Assembly (NCBI RefSeq): GCF_011044255.1
Contig: NZ_CP049107.1
Location: 1,798,001 to 1,862,000, forward strand
Origin: Rhizorhabdus phycosphaerae
GTDB taxonomy: Bacteria; Pseudomonadota; Alphaproteobacteria; Sphingomonadales; Sphingomonadaceae
Length of the DNA stretch: 64,000 nt
Direction: 5' to 3'
Positions within the stretch are counted from its first letter, which is position 1, and the number at the start of each line of letters is the position of its first letter. This document shows, piece after piece, positions 44,958 through 53,593 of the stretch. Below the pieces are notes generated by a model that was not told where the DNA came from, searched no databases, and worked only from the letters and a program-made list of their open reading frames with translations. Both the position numbers and the translations under genes were made by a program.

Positions 44958-45695
44958 ATGGCGACCAGGGCGGGCAGCGCGCGCAGGCTAAGTGCGGAAC
45001 GATGGTTCTTCGGCGGAACGGCGATCGCGATGGCCGGGTCGATCATCATCGGCTTCCTGCCCAGCTACTATCTGCGCGGGGTCGTCGATCCGGGCCACCC
45101 GATCCCCTCATTGACCCCGCTCGTCCATCTCCATGGCCTGATCTTCACGGCTTGGATGCTGCTCTATGTGGCGCAGGTGCTCCTGATATCGGCCGATCGC
45201 CGTGACCTGCACCGCCGGCTGGGGATGGCGAGCGTGGGTCTGCTCCCCGCGATGGTCGCGATCGCGCTTGTTTCCGCGCTATACCAGGTCGGCCGCGCAT
45301 CGGGCCCGCCGATCGTCGCGCCGCTGAGCTGGCTGGCGATCCCCCTCATCAGCGTGCCCGTCTTCGCCGGGCTGATCGGGGCTGGGCTCACCAAGCGATG
45401 GGACGCTGCCAGCCACAAGCGCTACATGTTCCTGGCGATGCTCGAAATGACGAGCCCCGGCTTCGGCCGGTGGCCGTGGCCAGCCTTCGTGCCGGGCCCG
45501 GTGATCATCTTCGGGTTCAGCGACCTGTTCCTGCTCGCGCTGATCGGGTGGGACCTGAAGCGGCATGGCAGGCTGCATCGCGCGACGCTGATCGGCGGAG
45601 GGATCGTGCTCGCCTCGCAGGTGCTGCGCTTCGCGGTGTGGCAGACGGGGCCCTGGCTGAGCTTCGCCCGTTGGGCCGCCGGACTGGTCGCCTAG
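44958..45695 (+). CDS. Polytopic membrane protein of unknown function
   Basis: 245 aa, seven predicted hydrophobic helices at about 15-35, 55-75, 88-110, 125-145, 165-190 and 200-240. Histidines at helix ends (LVHLHGLIFTAWM, DLHRRLGMASV and ASHKRYMFLAM) could bind haem or metal, but this is a guess. Fits a group of conserved proteobacterial membrane proteins with no assigned function. The GGGGACAGGGAC before the ATG supports the start. Convergent with the DUF1244 gene. Confidence 0.75.
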   Translation: MATRAGSARRLSAERWFFGGTAIAMAGSIIIGFLPSYYLRGVVDPGHPIPSLTPLVHLHGLIFTAWMLLYVAQVLLISADRRDLHRRLGMASVGLLPAMVAIALVSALYQVGRASGPPIVAPLSWLAIPLISVPVFAGLIGAGLTKRWDAASHKRYMFLAMLEMTSPGFGRWPWPAFVPGPVIIFGFSDLFLLALIGWDLKRHGRLHRATLIGGGIVLASQVLRFAVWQTGPWLSFARWAAGLVA

Positions 45696-45699
45696 CAGC

Positions 45700-45996
45700 T
45701 CATCCGGCGCGGTTGCGCGCCACGCTGGCTTCCATCCGTGCGAGCTGCTCGGGCGTGGCGGCGGGTTGGCGCGCCTTCCAGTCCGCATAGGGCATGCCGT
45801 AGACGGCCTCGCGCACGCTGTCCTTGTCATGCTCGCCTGCGACCGCCTCTGTCAGCCAGTCCGACAGGCAGTTGCGGCAGAAGCCCGCCAGTCCCATGAG
45901 ATCGATGTTCTGTGCATCGTCGCGATGTTGCAAATGCCGCACCAGCCGGCGGAACGCGGCAGCTGCGGCGCGGTCGTCGATATCGTCGATCGTCAT
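45700..45996 (-). CDS. DUF1244 family protein
   Basis: 98 aa from ATG 45996, chosen because sequence upstream is unconserved. Contains GFCRNCLSDWL (two Cys, possible metal or redox site) and AVYGMPYADWKARQ, the two signatures of this small alphaproteobacterial and gammaproteobacterial family. No known function. Follows the LysE-type gene with a 23-base gap. Confidence 0.85.
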   Translation of the reverse strand: MTIDDIDDRAAAAAFRRLVRHLQHRDDAQNIDLMGLAGFCRNCLSDWLTEAVAGEHDKDSVREAVYGMPYADWKARQPAATPEQLARMEASVARNRAG

Positions 45997-46019
45997 TGTG
46001 ATTCTCCCAAAAGCCTCTC

Positions 46020-46652
46020 CTAGCGCTGCCGCCACGCCAGTAGCGAGAGGCCGAACATGACGAACAACGCGCCGCTGGTGCGATTGACCCAGCGGTGCCA
46101 TTCGGGGCGGCGGAGATGACGGGCCAGCGTCCGGCCGCCCGTGGCATAGGTCATGTACCAGCCGGTCTCGATAACGACGAAGGTCGCCAGCAGGATCGCG
46201 AATTGCGGCGCCTTGGGCAGGGTCGGGCTGACGAACTGCGGGAAGAAGGCCGCCGCGAAGATCAGCGCCTTTGGATTGCTGATACTGATGAGGAAGCCCG
46301 AGCGGAACAGCGTCGCCGCGCTTCGCGCTGCCCCCGTCGACAGCTCATCCGACAGGTCGACGGGTGGACTGTCGTCCCGCCAGCTCTTGATGCCGATCCA
46401 CACGAGATAGGCGGCACCTGCCACCTTGATCAGGGTGAGAAGCTCGGGAAGTGCGGACAGCAGCGCGCTCATGCCCATCGCCGAAACGCCGAACAGAAGC
46501 AGCAAAGCGAGCATGCAGCCCGCCATGGTTGCGAAAGCCCGCACGAAACCATGCCGCATGCTTTGTGTCATGACGTGAAGCATGTTCGGTCCCGGCATGG
46601 CGGACACGAAGAAGGTCGCCACGACGAACACCCACCAGTTCTGCAACGACAC
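46020..46652 (-). CDS. LysE/RhtB-family amino acid exporter
   Basis: 210 aa from GTG 46652. Six membrane helices; N-terminal SAMPGPNMLHVMTQSMRHG (family motif near residue 15), middle GFLISISNPKALIFAAAFFPQF near 125. LysE/RhtB proteins export lysine, homoserine, threonine or other amino acids; substrate not predictable here. A longer frame upstream is not supported. Near the sphingolipid locus but no functional link is implied. Confidence 0.88.
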   Translation of the reverse strand: MSLQNWWVFVVATFFVSAMPGPNMLHVMTQSMRHGFVRAFATMAGCMLALLLLFGVSAMGMSALLSALPELLTLIKVAGAAYLVWIGIKSWRDDSPPVDLSDELSTGAARSAATLFRSGFLISISNPKALIFAAAFFPQFVSPTLPKAPQFAILLATFVVIETGWYMTYATGGRTLARHLRRPEWHRWVNRTSGALFVMFGLSLLAWRQR

Positions 46653-46696
46653 CTGTGCCCCCTGCCCTCGCACTGACCGCCCGCCGGGCGGATTGC

Positions 46697-47845
46697 TTAC
46701 AGGTCCTTCGAATAGATACGATAGACCTTGTTCACCCGGCCATCGATCGTCTCCGCGATCGAGCGCATCCCCTGATTGTCCTCGAGGATCCAGCCGAACT
46801 CGCCACGCGTCGCGCCATAGTCGGCGACCGAATCGCGGCGGATATACTCGATCATCATGAAGGCCAGCTGCGACGCAAGCCGGGTTGCCTGCAGCTTCTT
46901 TACCACCCCCATCAGAGGTACGCGCATCGTCTTCACACGCGGCTTGCGCAGGCGCCGGAGCAGCTTGATCCAGTTGAACGGGAAAAGGCTCCCACCAAAG
47001 TCGGCGGTCATCTCGTTCAGGTCCGGCAGCGTCATCATGAAGGCGACCGGTTCGCCATCGACCTCGGCCACGCGGATGAGATCTTCGAAGACGATCGGCT
47101 TGAGCTTCTTGCCGGTGTGCGCGATCTCGGTGGGGGTGATCGGAACGAACCCCCAATTGTCCGACCAGGCATCGTTGAGGATCGCCAGGATCAGCGCGGC
47201 TTCCTCGTCGAAGCGGCTCTTGTCGACCTTGCGGATACGGATTCGCGCATTGCGCTCGCCGGAACTCACGATCCGTTGGACGAGCGGCGGGAAATCTTTC
47301 GTGATGTCGATTTCGAAGGTCAGGAGATCCTTTACGCCGCTATAGCCGAGCGCTTCCACCCAGCCCTGATATGCGGGGTTGGCGTGGCCCATCATGACCG
47401 TCGGCGGATGGTCATGGCCCTGCACGAGCAGCCCCGGCTCTTCCCAGATCGAGCAGCTGAGCGGCGCCATCGCCGTGGTCATCCCCTTGTCGCGCAGCCA
47501 TTGCTCGGCCTGCCCGATCAGGGCCGTCGCCACCGCGGCATCCACCGCCTCAAGCATGCCCCAATTGCCGATCCCCGGCCCACCGCCCTGATCGGCCGGC
47601 ATGGCGAGCCAGAGATGGTCGATATGCGCGGAGATGCGGCCGACGAGCTGTCCCTCGCGCTCGGCGAGGAACAGCTGCTGCTCGGCATGCTCGTAAAAAG
47701 GGTTCTTGCCCGGAGTAACGAGCTCCAGGGCTTCCATGCGCAAAGGCGGGACCCAGTTGGGGTCACCGCCGTTGAGCGTATAGGCAAGATCTACGAACCG
47801 CTTGCGGTCGCGTTTGCCGATGACCGGCCGGATGCGCACGGTCAT
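46697..47845 (-). CDS. Ceramide-synthase-type acyltransferase (bacterial CerS family, GNAT-like)
   Basis: 382 aa. N-terminus MTVRIRPVIGKRDRKRFV, then DPNWVPPLRMEALELV and a GNAT-like acyltransferase core (FLAEREGQLVGRISAHID near residue 60); a second half resembles a repeat of the fold (ALILAILNDAWSDNWGF, AFMMTLPDLNEM). Its overall form matches the bCerS enzymes shown in Caulobacter to acylate the long-chain base. The ATG overlaps the hydroxylase stop (TGATG), so the two are translated together. Identity as CerS rests on family resemblance and locus; reaction not proven from sequence. Confidence 0.75.
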   Translation of the reverse strand: MTVRIRPVIGKRDRKRFVDLAYTLNGGDPNWVPPLRMEALELVTPGKNPFYEHAEQQLFLAEREGQLVGRISAHIDHLWLAMPADQGGGPGIGNWGMLEAVDAAVATALIGQAEQWLRDKGMTTAMAPLSCSIWEEPGLLVQGHDHPPTVMMGHANPAYQGWVEALGYSGVKDLLTFEIDITKDFPPLVQRIVSSGERNARIRIRKVDKSRFDEEAALILAILNDAWSDNWGFVPITPTEIAHTGKKLKPIVFEDLIRVAEVDGEPVAFMMTLPDLNEMTADFGGSLFPFNWIKLLRRLRKPRVKTMRVPLMGVVKKLQATRLASQLAFMMIEYIRRDSVADYGATRGEFGWILEDNQGMRSIAETIDGRVNKVYRIYSKDL

Positions 47846-48609
47846 CAGTGCGGGATGCGCTGGCTCGGATGACCCATGGCGACGCCACCAGACAGGCGCG
47901 CGACCCAGGGATAGCGCTCGGCCACCTCAGGCGTGTAGCCCAGGTTGAACACGGTCTCGCTCTTCTTTTCCTTGAGGATCCGTTCGTAATAGGTGCCGAA
48001 CAGGCGGTCCCAGAAATAGTTGGTTATTCCGAAATTGCCGCGCTCGTCATGGAAATGATGTGCCATGTGACGGGCCTTCATGTTCATCACCCACTTCATC
48101 TTCGGCTTATAGGCCAGATGCTGGATGCAGTGGAAGAACTCGTAGACGCAGGTCGTAATCAGCCCGGTTGCGAAAGCCGCCAGCGCGCCGCCGACACCGC
48201 CGAGGGCGTAACCGATCGGGGCCGTGGCGATGGCGATCGTGGGCAGCGTGGTGTGGAGCGCACCGAACAGGATTTCGAGCCGGTTAGGATCCTGGTGGTG
48301 ATCATAGTGGATCCGCTTCCAGGTGGCGGCAAGAAACGGCACCTTGAACATCCAGCGGCTGTGCAGAACCCAGCGGTGGAGGCAATACCAGACCAGCGGA
48401 TAAACAAACACCGAAATGCCGATGGCCGCCAGCGTGGGAAGCAGCGGCGCCGGATAGCGGAAATAGAGGGCGATCGAGACGAACGCACACGACAGGTAAC
48501 CGATGATCGCCGGATATTGGAAAAAGGCGACCCACAGCTCCTTGAGCGTCATGCGATCGAGATGGTGCTCCTTCGACCAGAAGGCCGGCTTGATGGCGGA
48601 AAGCTTCAC
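47845..48609 (-). CDS. Fatty-acid-hydroxylase-superfamily membrane enzyme, possible ceramide acyl 2-hydroxylase
   Basis: 254 aa from GTG 48609 (GAGG 6 bases upstream); upstream in-frame TTG at 48678 is less likely. Four or so membrane helices and all the histidine boxes of the di-iron hydroxylases: HRWVLH, HYDHHQDPN, HCIQH and HMAHHFHDE. This superfamily includes sterol desaturases and fatty acid 2-hydroxylases. Immediately upstream of and overlapping the CerS-type gene, so its substrate is plausibly ceramide or its acyl chain; sphingomonad sphingolipids are known for 2-hydroxymyristate. Position of hydroxylation is inferred. Confidence 0.8.
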   Translation of the reverse strand: MKLSAIKPAFWSKEHHLDRMTLKELWVAFFQYPAIIGYLSCAFVSIALYFRYPAPLLPTLAAIGISVFVYPLVWYCLHRWVLHSRWMFKVPFLAATWKRIHYDHHQDPNRLEILFGALHTTLPTIAIATAPIGYALGGVGGALAAFATGLITTCVYEFFHCIQHLAYKPKMKWVMNMKARHMAHHFHDERGNFGITNYFWDRLFGTYYERILKEKKSETVFNLGYTPEVAERYPWVARLSGGVAMGHPSQRIPH

Positions 48610-48711
48610 GCGAAACCTCAATGGATAGATGCCAGCCCCTCGTGGGACCACATATGGCATTGCGATCTGGATTGGCAATGCGGCGCTTTTGCGACCGTCG
48701 CGGGACGAAAG

Positions 48712-49809
48712 CTATTCCTCGGTCCGGATCAGTACGGTCTCGCCGATCAGCAGGAACAGCAGGAACGGCGCCCAGGCCGCAAGAAAGGGCGGGTAGGCCC
48801 CGAGATTCCCCATCGCCAGCGCGAAGTTATCGGCGACGAAATAGGCGAAGCCCAGCGCCATGCCGATGACGGCACGGACGAACAGCCGTCCCGATCGCGC
48901 CAGCCCGAAGGCCGCGACCGCCGCGAGCAGCGGCATCAGCACCGCCGACAGCGGGCCCGACAGCTTGTGCCACAATCCCGCGCGCAGCGGCCCCGTGGGA
49001 CGGCCCGCCGCCTCAAGATCCTGAATCGCCGAACGGAGCTGAAGGATGGACTTGGATGCCGGATCGACACTCGCCAGGGTGAAGCGGTCGGGCGTCACCC
49101 CCCGGGCAAAGGCGAACAGCGGCAGCGTGGAGGTCGTGCCGCGGGTAACGTCGAAGCGGCTTGCCCCGGCGAGTTGCCAGCCACCCGCCTTCTGGACGCC
49201 GAGCTTGCCCGTCACGATCGACAACAGGCGGCCACCGTCGCGATCGTAGATCGTCACGTCATCCAGCTGCGTCTGGGCGCCGCGTCCGCGGGCGGCGGCG
49301 GCATGGATCAGGTCGTCGCCGTCCCGCACCCACACGTTCGACACGATGCCCCTGTCGCGCGGGATCGGACCATAATTGGCGTTCTGCCATGCGGTCAGCG
49401 TGGCGGTGGAGCGCGCGACGACCCGCTCGTTGAACACGAAGGACACGAGCGCCACGCCCAGGCTCGCCACGACCAGCGGTGCGAGTATCTGGTGCGCCGA
49501 AACGCCCGCCGCCTTCATTGAGATGATCTCGCTGTTCTGGTTCAGCGTTACGAAGGTGATCAACGTCGCCAGCAGCGCCGCAAAGGGCAGAAAACGGGCG
49601 ATGATCTGCGGGGTCCGCAAGGTGGCATACAACCAGAGCTGCGCGTCGCCATTGCCGGGATAGGCGAGGATATCGCCCGATTCCCCCAGAAGATCGAGCG
49701 CGAGCAGAACGATGACCAGCGCCGCCAGCACCGAGGCGAAGCGGACGAGGAACATCCGCGCCATGTAGAAGGTGATCGTCCGCGATGCGAAGAAGCTGAT
49801 TCCGTTCAT
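48712..49809 (-). CDS. lptG: LptG-type permease (YjgQ family)
   Basis: 365 aa from ATG 49809, which overlaps the lptF stop (ATGA). YjgP/YjgQ permease with six membrane helices, three on each side of a periplasmic beta-jellyroll of about 180 residues. In the Lpt machine LptF and LptG with LptB2 extract LPS and pass it to LptC. Shorter than LptF and second in the pair, as for LptG. No lptB, lptC or lptA nearby. Here it sits between the ceramide hydroxylase and lipid kinase genes. Confidence 0.85.
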   Translation of the reverse strand: MNGISFFASRTITFYMARMFLVRFASVLAALVIVLLALDLLGESGDILAYPGNGDAQLWLYATLRTPQIIARFLPFAALLATLITFVTLNQNSEIISMKAAGVSAHQILAPLVVASLGVALVSFVFNERVVARSTATLTAWQNANYGPIPRDRGIVSNVWVRDGDDLIHAAAARGRGAQTQLDDVTIYDRDGGRLLSIVTGKLGVQKAGGWQLAGASRFDVTRGTTSTLPLFAFARGVTPDRFTLASVDPASKSILQLRSAIQDLEAAGRPTGPLRAGLWHKLSGPLSAVLMPLLAAVAAFGLARSGRLFVRAVIGMALGFAYFVADNFALAMGNLGAYPPFLAAWAPFLLFLLIGETVLIRTEE

Positions 49810-51011
49810 GCGCGGCCCCTCCGACCCAGCCGGCGAATCCAGCCGACTATCGCCTTCGCCGCCTTGTCGGCCGCGCGCTCGAGCGCGCCGATCGGCTGCC
49901 CTCCGGGTACATAGGCGATGGTCCGATACATCCACCATACCAGCGCAGTGAAGAGCAGGAAGGGCGTCCACAAAGCGATCAGCGGATCGATCCGCCCGAG
50001 CGCGGCCACCGATGCGGCATATTCGTTGATCTTGTGCTGGGTGACGATCATCACGATCGACAGGAACACGCCCAGCGCCGAAGACGACCTCTTGGGCGGC
50101 ACGGCCAGCGCCAGGGCCAGCATCGGCAACAGGAACATCGTCGCCACCTCGACGAGGCGGAAGTGGAATTCCGATCGGAACTGCGCCCGCTGCTTCGCCG
50201 GCGTCTGCGGCTGGTGCGCGGTCACGACCAGCTCGGGCATCGTCATCTCAAGATCGCGTCCGCCTCTCTGACGAAAGGCCTCCATCTTGGGCAAGTCGAT
50301 CGGCAGGTCATGCCCGACGAACTGCAGGACGCGCGGTTCCTTGAAGCTTGGTGCGTCATGGACCAGCACGCCCTTCTGCAGGCGCAGGATGATCGTGTCG
50401 GGATCGTCGGTCGCCAGGAACTGGCCATGCTCGGCGGTCACCGCGAGGCTCTTGCCGTCGGTGCCCTCGGTCATCAGGAAGATGCCAGAAAGCTCGCGCC
50501 CGCCGTCCCGGCTGGATTCGACGCGGATCGTCATGCGCTTGCCGAGCTTGGTGAACTCGCCGACCTTGATCGAAGCCCCCAGCGCGCCGGAGCGCAGCTC
50601 GAAGCGCAATCCCTCATATTTGTAGCGCGAATAGGGCTGTATGAAGCCGACGATGGCGAGGTTCAGCAGAGCGAGGGCGATCGCGTAATAATAGGGTACA
50701 CGCAGCAGCCGGCCATAGCTCATCCCCACCGCGCGGAACACATCGAGCTCCGACGACATGGCGAGCTTGCGGAACGCCAACAGGCATCCGAGCATCAGCC
50801 CGATCGGGATGCCGAGCGACATATATTCGGGAATCAGATTGGCGAGCATTCGCCACACGACGCTGACCGGCCCGCCTTCCGACACCACGAAATCGAACAG
50901 ACGCAGCATCTTGTCGAGCGTCAGCAACATCGCGGCGATGACCAGCGTCGCTATGAGCGGCGTGGCGACCAGACGGGCGAGATAGCGGTCGGTAAGCGTG
51001 TCAAATCTCAA
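49806..51011 (-). CDS. lptF: LptF-type permease (YjgP family)
   Basis: 401 aa. N-terminal RYLARLVATPLIATLVIAAMLLTLDKMLRLFDFV, the usual first helix and coupling region; then IPEYMSLGIPIGLMLGCLLAFRKLAMSSELDVFRAVG, the signature of the family with the cytoplasmic coupling helix, a periplasmic jellyroll to about residue 270, and three C-terminal helices. First gene of the lptFG pair, divergent from the DUF2141 gene 117 bases away. Usual substrate is LPS; in a lineage with glycosphingolipid outer leaflet the cargo could be sphingolipid. Confidence 0.87.
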   Translation of the reverse strand: MRFDTLTDRYLARLVATPLIATLVIAAMLLTLDKMLRLFDFVVSEGGPVSVVWRMLANLIPEYMSLGIPIGLMLGCLLAFRKLAMSSELDVFRAVGMSYGRLLRVPYYYAIALALLNLAIVGFIQPYSRYKYEGLRFELRSGALGASIKVGEFTKLGKRMTIRVESSRDGGRELSGIFLMTEGTDGKSLAVTAEHGQFLATDDPDTIILRLQKGVLVHDAPSFKEPRVLQFVGHDLPIDLPKMEAFRQRGGRDLEMTMPELVVTAHQPQTPAKQRAQFRSEFHFRLVEVATMFLLPMLALALAVPPKRSSSALGVFLSIVMIVTQHKINEYAASVAALGRIDPLIALWTPFLLFTALVWWMYRTIAYVPGGQPIGALERAADKAAKAIVGWIRRLGRRGRA

Positions 51012-51128
51012 CTTTTCGACGCCCCATGACCATGTTCTGGCCGCAATCGCAGCCCACTTTCCGACTCATGGGGGCATGTGCCGGCCATGCGTTCGCGCTT
51101 GGCTATAGCTTCCAGGAGTAATGAGGTC

Positions 51129-51647
51129 ATGTCGAAACTTGTGGCGGGGATGGCTGGACTGATGATCGCGATGGGTATGCCCGTCGCGGCCGGTGCCGCC
51201 GTGCTCGGCCCCGACGCCGCCGCCTGCACCGGCAACGCGCCCGCAATTCTTGTTCATGTCGAAGGACTTAAGTCGCGCAGCGGCATGTTGCGCGTGCAGT
51301 CCTATGGCGGCAATCCAAAGCATTATTTTGACAAGGGCAGCTATCTTCGCCGCATCGACGTCCCGGTTCCCGCCTCGGGTCCGGTCGACGTCTGCGTCAA
51401 GCTGCCTGCGAACGGCGCCTATGCGGTTTCGGTCCGCCACGATGTGGACGGTTCGGGCAAGACGGGCATGGAGGACGGTGGCGGCATGTCCGGCAATCCC
51501 CGGCTGTCGCTGCTCGACGTCCTGTTCAAGCGCAAACCGGATCCGCAGAAGGTCCAGATCGAGGTGGCCGGAATGACGCGCGTGTCGATAGTGATGAATT
51601 ATGTGAAGGGCGGATCCTTCGGCCCCGTCGCCATGGCGGCCCGCTGA
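51129..51647 (+). CDS. Secreted DUF2141 domain protein
   Basis: 172 aa from ATG 51129 with AGGAG 10 bases upstream; an earlier in-frame ATG lacks a ribosome site. Signal peptide about 1-23 (LMIAMGMPVAAGA). DUF2141 domain: HVEGLKSRSGMLRVQSYGGN, then PANGAYAVSVRHDVDGSGK near residue 115, with a Cys near each end. Domain function is unknown; periplasmic or outer-membrane location expected. Three bases before the lipid kinase gene, so part of a sphingolipid-locus operon of three + strand genes. Confidence 0.85.
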   Translation: MSKLVAGMAGLMIAMGMPVAAGAAVLGPDAAACTGNAPAILVHVEGLKSRSGMLRVQSYGGNPKHYFDKGSYLRRIDVPVPASGPVDVCVKLPANGAYAVSVRHDVDGSGKTGMEDGGGMSGNPRLSLLDVLFKRKPDPQKVQIEVAGMTRVSIVMNYVKGGSFGPVAMAAR

Positions 51648-51650
51648 GCG

Positions 51651-52622
51651 ATGGCCACCGTCGCGCTCCTTTCCAACCCACGCTCGACAGGCAATCTGTC
51701 GATGCTGCCGCGGATGCGGAGCTTCTGCGCCTCGCAGAGCGACATCTTCCATTATGAGGTCGAGTCGGTCGATCAGATCGGCGAGGCGCTGCGCACCATT
51801 GCCCGGGTCAGTCCCAAGGTGCTCGTGGTCAATGGCGGCGACGGCACGGTTCAGGCCGCCCTGACCGAACTCTATCTCGGTGGCCATTTCGATGGCTCGC
51901 CGCCTCCGGTCGCAGTGCTTCCGAACGGCAAGACCAACCTCATCGCCCTCGATCTCGGCGCGGTCGGCGACCCGATCGCCGCGCTTCGACGCGTGATGGA
52001 GATCGCACGCACCGGCATCGAGGAGCATGTCGTCGTCCGCGAGCTGATCGCGCTGTCCGACGGCTCGGACGGGTCGCGTCCGGTGCTGGGCATGTTCCTC
52101 GGCGGGGCCGGTCTCGCCGACACGATCCTCTACTGCCGCAACAAGATCTATCCACTCGGCCTGCCGAACGGGATCAGCCATTTTCTGACCGCGATCGCCG
52201 TTCTTGTGACTCTGATCCTCGGCATCCGCACCGCCTTCCTGCCGCCGGCAGCACGCCCGATGAAGGTGTCGATGATGCGCGCCGGGCAGATTCAGGGCCG
52301 CTTCTCGCTGCTGATCGTGACCACCCTCCACAAGCTGCTTCTGGGCAGCAGCACCGGGGGCAGCACCGCATCGGGTGCGCTGCAGCTCATGGTTGTCGAA
52401 CAGCGCCCCCTGCCCCTGCTGCGCGCCCTGTTCGCCGGTATCTTCGGCCGGGTTGGCCGGGACCGCATGGACGGCGTCCATTTCGAATATGGCGACGAGA
52501 TCCAGATCGAGGGCGAGCGCTCGAGCGTGATCCTCGATGGCGAGATCTTCCAGGCCGATGCCGGCAAGCCGATCGTGTTGAAGACCACGCCGCCCGTGCC
52601 CTTCCTCCGTCTGGCCGCCTGA
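51651..52622 (+). CDS. Diacylglycerol-kinase-family lipid kinase (possible ceramide/sphingoid kinase)
   Basis: 323 aa. DAGK/sphingosine kinase/YegS fold: LLSNPRSTGNL at the N-terminus, VVNGGDGTVQAAL near residue 62 (nucleotide-binding GGDGT), VAVLPNGKTNL near 90 (usual GTxNDFA position altered to GKTNLIAL), and a C-terminal beta domain. It would phosphorylate a lipid hydroxyl. In Caulobacter a kinase of this type phosphorylates ceramide; here the sphingolipid context makes ceramide or long-chain base the likely substrate, but a general DAG kinase role cannot be excluded. 11 bases before the Tam41-like gene. Confidence 0.82.
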   Translation: MATVALLSNPRSTGNLSMLPRMRSFCASQSDIFHYEVESVDQIGEALRTIARVSPKVLVVNGGDGTVQAALTELYLGGHFDGSPPPVAVLPNGKTNLIALDLGAVGDPIAALRRVMEIARTGIEEHVVVRELIALSDGSDGSRPVLGMFLGGAGLADTILYCRNKIYPLGLPNGISHFLTAIAVLVTLILGIRTAFLPPAARPMKVSMMRAGQIQGRFSLLIVTTLHKLLLGSSTGGSTASGALQLMVVEQRPLPLLRALFAGIFGRVGRDRMDGVHFEYGDEIQIEGERSSVILDGEIFQADAGKPIVLKTTPPVPFLRLAA

Positions 52623-52633
52623 CCGGAAAGCCC

Positions 52634-53557
52634 ATGCCACTGGAAACGCTGGTGGCGACGGAGCTGGCCGAGCCCGTCGACCCGAGGGTCACGACCATGG
52701 CCGCTGCCCTGGCCGCGCGCTATCCCGGCGCCTCGCGATCGGTCCTCTTCTACGGCTCCTGCCTGCGCGAGGCCAATCTCGACGGGCTGATGCTCGACTT
52801 CTATCTGATCGTGTCGGACTATCGCGCCGCCTATGGCGGCGGTTGGCTCGCCTTCGCCAATCGCCACGTGCCTCCCAATGTCTTCCCGTTCGAGCATGAC
52901 GGGCTGATCGCCAAATATGCCGTGCTGAGCGAGGCCGACTTCCGGCGCCTCGCTTCCGCCTCGACGCGCAATGTCTCGGTCTGGGCGCGCTTCGCCCAGC
53001 CCTCGCGGCTGGTCTGGTCCGCCGACGAAGCCGCCGCCGAGGAGGCCGCTCGCGCCATAGCGGGAGCCGCACCCGCGCTGCTGGCCGCAGCCCGCCCGCT
53101 GCTTCCGGACGCGCTGAGCATCGCCGAGCTGTGGGAGGGGGCCTTCGCCCTGACCTATGGCGCCGAGCTTCGCGCCGAACGCAAGGGCCGCGCTTCATCG
53201 GTGGTTGCAGCAGACCCCGGCCGCTACGCCCGCTTCACGGCACCGGCGCTTGCCATGGCCGGCCTGGGCGCCGCTATCGAAGGGACCACGGTCCGCTTCG
53301 CCGAACCCGTGACCATCGCAGAAAGCCAGGCAGGCCGTGGCGCCTGGCGCCGGCGTCGGCGGGAAGGCAAGGCGCTGACCCTCCTGCGGCTGGCGAAGGC
53401 GAGCACCACCTATGCCGGCGGCATCGACTATCTGGCGTGGAAGATAAATCGCCACGCAGGCGCGGCGATCCAGATCAAGCCGTGGCAGCGACGCTGGCCG
53501 ATCCTCGGTGCGTTGGCGCTGCTTCCCCGTCTGATCGCGCGAGGCGCCGTCCGATGA
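52634..53557 (+). CDS. Tam41-like cytidylyltransferase-type protein
   Basis: 307 aa, no membrane helix of standard length. The N-terminal third, FYGSCLREANL then LMLDFYLIV and the Asn/Trp-rich GGGWLAFANRHVPPNVF, reads like the nucleotidyltransferase core of Tam41-type CTP:phosphatidate cytidylyltransferases (YGS...MLDF.V motif). It lacks the second Asp in a DxD position, having DFY instead, so activity is not certain. Next to a lipid kinase, it may activate a phosphorylated lipid or head group with CTP. Function inferred from motifs only. Confidence 0.6.
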   Translation: MPLETLVATELAEPVDPRVTTMAAALAARYPGASRSVLFYGSCLREANLDGLMLDFYLIVSDYRAAYGGGWLAFANRHVPPNVFPFEHDGLIAKYAVLSEADFRRLASASTRNVSVWARFAQPSRLVWSADEAAAEEAARAIAGAAPALLAAARPLLPDALSIAELWEGAFALTYGAELRAERKGRASSVVAADPGRYARFTAPALAMAGLGAAIEGTTVRFAEPVTIAESQAGRGAWRRRRREGKALTLLRLAKASTTYAGGIDYLAWKINRHAGAAIQIKPWQRRWPILGALALLPRLIARGAVR

Positions 53558-53566
53558 CCGAGCGAA

Positions 53567-53593
53567 GGCCGGCCTGAACGGTTTCAGGCGGCC
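53567..53593. terminator. Hairpin between convergent lipid gene and hybrid kinase
   Basis: GCCTGAA (53572-53578) pairs with TTCAGGC (53583-53589), with GGCC/GGCC extending the stem past a bulge. No T-run. It overlaps the kinase stop codon. A weak bidirectional terminator is possible. Confidence 0.4.

Noticed and set aside
47848-49521. A 557-codon plus-strand frame across the hydroxylase and lptG genes
   Set aside because: Arg/Gln/Asp-rich with no domain; the minus-strand genes have histidine boxes and membrane helices.
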